Part shown: positions 59,750 to 64,000 of the stretch, piece by piece
How positions within the stretch are numbered: position 1 is the first letter of the stretch
How the letters are laid out: the number at the start of each line of letters is the position of its first letter
NCBI GenBank assembly: GCA_024036415.1
Contig: JAMWET010001240.1
Location: forward strand, 42,653 to 106,652
Length of the DNA stretch: 64,000 nucleotides
From: Prochilodus magdalenae
Taxonomy: Eukaryota > Chordata > Actinopteri > Characiformes > Prochilodontidae
Direction: 5' to 3'
Made by a program: the position numbers and the translations under genes
The notes under the pieces: generated by a model
Seen by the model: the letters and a program-made list of their open reading frames with translations, nothing else
Told to the model about the DNA's origin: nothing
Databases searched by the model: none

Positions 59750-60175
59750 CCCTAGATTGGGAAGAGGTGGTACAGTGCAGTGAGTGTCTCATTCCATTTG
59801 GTGGAAATGGCTTATCCAGAAGCAGATGTTAATGATTGGCTAGAAGGAGGTGACCTGAGCCATTTGGGCGTGGCCAAAGACCATAGTGTGATGGAAGTAG
59901 CTTGAATCTGCAGGGGTGTATGGAAAGTTGTACGGTCATACGGGTTCTACCAGCAGTGGATAAAAATCCAGTCTTACAGGGGAATCTACTCGGAATTGTG
60001 CCAGGGAAGGCATCCACCACAATCTGGCCCCCACCCCAATTGCACAATTCTGGCCCTCCATGGCCAAGAGAAACTTGTCCAGTCCATGCCAAATCCCAGT
60101 CACAGCTGTTATGGGTGCTTGTTGGGGAATCTTTTAGTCACACAGTGATCACTTTTTTTGTCCAGTAAGCTTTAT
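59750..60175 (+). mobile_element. Mirror copy of the Tc1-like fragment at 44,805-45,170
   Basis: It begins CCTAGATTGGGAAGAGGTGG and runs to CAGCTGTTATGGGTGCTTGT with scattered insertions that break the frame present in the left arm. Confidence 0.85.
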
Positions 60176-61233
60176 TTAAAACACTCAATCTGTTGCCTTT
60201 TGACCGGTCTCCACCACAATACTCAGTTATGCCAGTTATACAAACTCAAACTCAGTTTAAAGCAAGTGGTAATGTATGCATGGACTATGTTTGGGACATA
60301 GTGGATGCTGTGTAAATGTGATTCCTGATTGAAACCAGCACTTTTAAAGTCAAAATCGATCAAACCCAGAGAAATTCCAAGTAGAAATTTGATCTGATCC
60401 ACTTTCAGTACTTTCTCACTTGATTCCAAGAAGGTGTTCTGTCTTGGCTTGTATTCCAAAGATACTACAATCAAAGTTACAGAAGGTTTGATTTCATTTG
60501 TCTACATTAATGTAGCTACCCCCTATCTATATATCCATAAAGATCTATATATTCTACAGTATGATGCTATACATGCCATTCTCTAGTTGAACATTAACGA
60601 TGGCTACTCCAGTATGGCTTCTCTGAGGGTTTTGAAGACCCAGTGCCAGCCCTGCATCTTGTTATGAAATCCCAGATCTTAGGTTTTTATATCATACACA
60701 CACGGATCATACACTGTATGGTTTGTGTTAGGGGTGTGGAGAAAGGGGGAATTCAGTGTTGCAAAGAAGAAGTATGGACCACAGTTTCTAATTTATTCTT
60801 TGCTGTATTTTCTTCGGAAAATAAATGTGGCTCCAATGCAAACTAAGACTAAATGTCTAAGCCAGCATTTTCAGCTGCAAACAGTTGCACCTTGGGACTC
60901 CCACAGTAGCGCATGGGTCATCTAAGCCCAGTGCTGTCCAGTCTATCTGCACATGGCTTGGTGTGGCCTTCAGAATTGGATTCCAAGCAAGCAGTAAGCA
61001 CAAGAAACCTGATTGTACTGGTTGAATTGATCTCTAAACAACTCATCTGCTGGACTCCAGCTTCGTCGGAATGAAGACCTGTTAGCTGTCATAGTTAGAA
61101 ATCCTTTTGGTTCCCTGAACAAGCTGGCATAGAAACATGAATGGCCATTGAAGTCTCTGAATACACTTTGTAATATTATGCCGTATTATATAATAGGAAA
61201 GTAAAATAGGAAATAATGAAAGTGCTTTCTTAC

Positions 61234-61295
61234 GTGTTTAAAAAACTCGTCTCATTGCTGTGCACAACCACTGCAGCACACAAAATGTTGTGGTC
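61234..61295 (-). pseudogene. Mirror copy of SCARF2 exon 2
   Basis: This is the copy of 43721-43779, with extra A residues in the 3' part and a disturbed acceptor (TGTAAG instead of TGTAG). Confidence 0.82.
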
Positions 61296-62978
61296 TTACA
61301 GAAAGAGAAAGAACACATCAAAACTGGCTATATATGTGAATTTCATACTTAGGCCCACCATTTATTAATTCTAGGCCTATTATATAAGTCAAAGTTTAGA
61401 ACAGTGTACCATTCACCGGTGCCCTTACAACCTGGTTTTCCCAAAAAGATGGGACACAATGCAAAATATCAAGACGGCAAAACAGAATGCAATTCATTAT
61501 GCAAAATCAGTTTAAAAACCTGTATTACCACTAAAAAAAATGGGTACCCAAGACAACATAGCAAGTCGTGATAAGTGTAAGGCTCTGTCTTATCCTCAGC
61601 TTTTTTTCTCCTCCCCGTTTGAACCCCAAACACATGGCCTCAATTTGGAATTTTGTTGCCAACAACAGTTTCAAAACAGTTGGGAACTTGGAACCGCAAA
61701 AGGACAAGGTACATTTCTGTCAATGACTAAAAAGCAGCAACTATTTCTATAGCATATAATTAGCAAATTATTGCCGTATGATGCTAATTGCTAACAGGTT
61801 AGTGGACCATGGACTGGGGAATAAAAAGAGCCTCTCATAGAGGAGGTTATGTTTTTTCAGAAGGAAGGATATGGGAGGGCTCGGCCCACTCTGGTTAGGT
61901 ACTTGACAGCAGAGCAGTCGTTTAAAACTCTGTTACCCACAGGCCCAAAACCGGTTTCTGGGATATTGTCAGGATCTTTGGACCCTCAGGCCCAGCACTG
62001 CATACAATTCTGTATTTGGAAGTCCCTGCCATGGGCAGGGATCAGGATATCGCTTGCCAAAACCACTTGTTTGGGAAACACAAAAAGTGCCATGACTGGC
62101 TCCACAAAACACACAAGAAACCAGATATAAAAAACCGATCCAGAAACGCACAGACGCTTTCTCTGGGCCCACTGAGCTCAGTTAAGTGGGACTAAGGCTA
62201 ACAGTGGAAAAGTGTTGAAACTTACATTGGAGATCATGGGAACTTTAGGACCCAAAGAGGAGACGAACCTTGGTCCATGCAACAAACAGTCTCATGTACG
62301 GTCAGCATGTGTGATTAGTTACTTGGGGGGGACTTTTAGTGCACCTCGGCACGGGGCTGTACCTTGCCCATCTGTGGAGGGCTGTATTAATGTTGAACAG
62401 GGATTACTACAGGCTCTGGGAGGAAAGCAAACATATGTTGCCAATCCAGACTACGTCTTCTTCAGCAAGACGATGTTAAAACATGAACTTTATTAGTAAA
62501 GATTCTGGATGATAAAATGATATTTCCTAGTTCACCTTGGAACATGACAGATGTAAATGCATTAACAATTTGTGACATCACAAAAACAACGAAATACAAA
62601 ATGTGCAAACTCGGGTTTCAATATAATGATGGACCTTTTGGTATGGTTTTCTTTCTGGAGTTAAAAAATCCTAAAATGTAACGTTGTTTCGCACAAAGTC
62701 CCCTGAGAGGAAAAAAGCAAAAGGATAACGCCAAGGACATACATTCGGCGAAAACACCACATTCCCACACCCTCTTTTCCACCATATCCAAAGTGGCCCA
62801 AGAGTTTATGATCCCAGGATCTATCAAAGCCTCCGCGTTTATTTATCAACAGGCCGCCGCATTTTCCAATGGCTTGCGAATAGACCGAGTGCATTCTAGT
62901 TACCTGGGTTGTCTAGGCGTTCCTTAGTTTTGAGGTGGACCCCCCCCACCCCAAACCCATCACCCTAAAAACAACACA

Positions 62979-62998
62979 CCCCCCCCCCCCCCCCCCCC
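62979..62998. repeat. 20-nt C homopolymer, right arm only
   Basis: The corresponding left-arm sequence near 42,270 has no C or G run, so this is an insertion peculiar to the folded-back copy. Confidence 0.9.
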
Positions 62999-63455
62999 AT
63001 GGCCCCGGACCAGAGCGGACCACTGATGGGTCATTATGGTGATTGCCACCATTCGTTTTTACACCTAATTGTCTGTTTTCACCATCTTTACGTAGTGGTG
63101 ATGGTGGTATTTGCCTATGGGGTGGTCGACCACCCTTCACGAAATAATTCTTTAAAATAAAGGATGGGGCGGGTTTTAAGAAATAACAGACTTATTCAGA
63201 CGTTATGCCAGATGGTCTACTGTGTTGGAGTTTGTTTTGGGGACGGGGAAGAATCCCACACAAATCAACGTGATGCTCGAAGCGTGGGTGATCAACTCAT
63301 GTGTGACCTGTGTAATATCGGACATTTACGGGACATACGGAACACGTTTCAAGGATCATTAAACGGAAATACGCAAGCACAAATCTCGTCCGTACTTGGC
63401 TTGATACAGTGACGAAACATTTAATTGTTCAAGTACAGTAAGGACGATTCCGTGG

Positions 63456-63490
63456 CCCCCCCCCCCCCCCCGCCCCCCCCCCCCCCCCAG

Positions 63491-63529
<39 letters not shown>
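63456..63529. repeat. ~74-nt near-pure C run, right arm only
   Basis: C-only sequence with single G and AG interruptions sits between GATTCCGTGG and TTTTTTACGGGAC. In the left arm these flanks are joined by only a few bases (near 41,945). It is almost certainly not genomic. Confidence 0.9.
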
Positions 63530-64000
63530 TTTTTTACGGGACGGTGGCAACCCCTAGTATTGCCATGCCCTTGCTACTTTGCGTCAAAAGGGTTCAAGGT
63601 TCCAGGACAGCGAATTTCCAGGGAATAAAACAACACCGATATTGCTGGCTGCTTATCTTTTTTTTCAGAATGGAATGAAAAGCACATCATGGGTACCGCC
63701 ACCAACTGTGCAACAGATAGATTGCCCCTGAAACATACTCAGCTTTTATGTAGCAAATGCCTTTAGGTACCCTGCCAAGTTCTGTTCTTTTACTGCTGCA
63801 CAAGCGAGCAGGACAGGATGTTATAGACAGGTCACTTGGGTTTGAAGACAAACAAGGGGTAACAAACAGGCAGACTGTAGCAGATGAGCTAGCTGAAAAC
63901 TCTTTTTTATGTTCTAGATTTAGCTTTCGCTTGCGTGGCTAGCGTGTTGCCAACAGGTGTCGGGGACCTAAACAGAGGACGAGGGTTGTTCTGTGGAAAC

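Larger units (their letters stand above)
52200..64000. repeat. Right arm of the inverted repeat (noisy, probably artefactual)
   Basis: This is the reverse complement of 41,514-52,190, still running at the window end. It is about 1,125 bases longer than its partner over the same content, through many scattered one- to few-base insertions plus substitutions. Single-base insertions beside homopolymers (for example GAAACCATC for GAACCATC) dominate in the minisatellite. Homopolymer blocks of C not found in the left arm appear near 62,980 and 63,460. The pattern resembles an uncorrected fold-back long read. Genes called in this arm should not be trusted. Confidence 0.93.

Noticed and set aside
53535..61295. 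A second, minus-strand SCARF2 gene
   Set aside because: It is the fold-back copy of the left arm with insertions in every exon and a lost acceptor, and it continues without a break into mirrored introns.

Overview
This window is vertebrate nuclear DNA, most likely from a teleost fish. Two split genes with long, repeat-filled introns are visible, with canonical GT-AG junctions. The repeats are those of fish genomes: Tc1-like DNA transposon remnants, tRNA-derived DANA/V-type SINEs, MITE-like elements, LINE 3' tails seeding TATC microsatellites, and many minisatellites. An otophysan fish (characin or catfish group) fits the repeat families I recognise, but that is an inference. No bacterial or phage features are present.

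Layout. (1) 671-23,818, minus strand: the first seven coding exons of a proline dehydrogenase gene (PRODH-like). They join in frame (902 nt, 300 codons plus 2 nt), and the catalytic C-terminal half lies beyond base 1. (2) 23,819-28,420: shared upstream region of two divergent genes, carrying a homogeneous 38-bp minisatellite, two MITEs, a SINE and a (CT)n tract. (3) 28,421-50,943, plus strand: the first six coding exons of a scavenger receptor class F gene (SCARF2-like). They encode a signal peptide followed by a cysteine-rich, EGF-like ectodomain (1,145 nt, 381 codons plus 2 nt). The transmembrane and cytoplasmic exons are not in the window. (4) 52,200-64,000: a noisy reverse-complement copy of 41,514-52,190, folded back around a 9-nt spacer at 52,191-52,199.

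The folded-back copy is about 10% longer than its template. It has scattered insertions that alter the length of every SCARF2 exon copy, a lost splice acceptor, and long C-runs absent from the template. This looks like a fold-back (palindromic) long-read or assembly artefact with the second arm unpolished, not a biological duplication. It is the most important thing to know about the window, because it truncates SCARF2 and invents a second, broken, minus-strand copy.

The two genes do not form a pathway. PRODH is a mitochondrial proline-catabolic enzyme and SCARF2 a cell-surface receptor. In human both map to 22q11.2, so this is probably conserved synteny. I found no new biological system. The main sequence-level curiosities are the minisatellites: a 31-bp array open in all three minus-strand frames, and a GTTCTAGAA-rich intronic array that resembles heat-shock elements.
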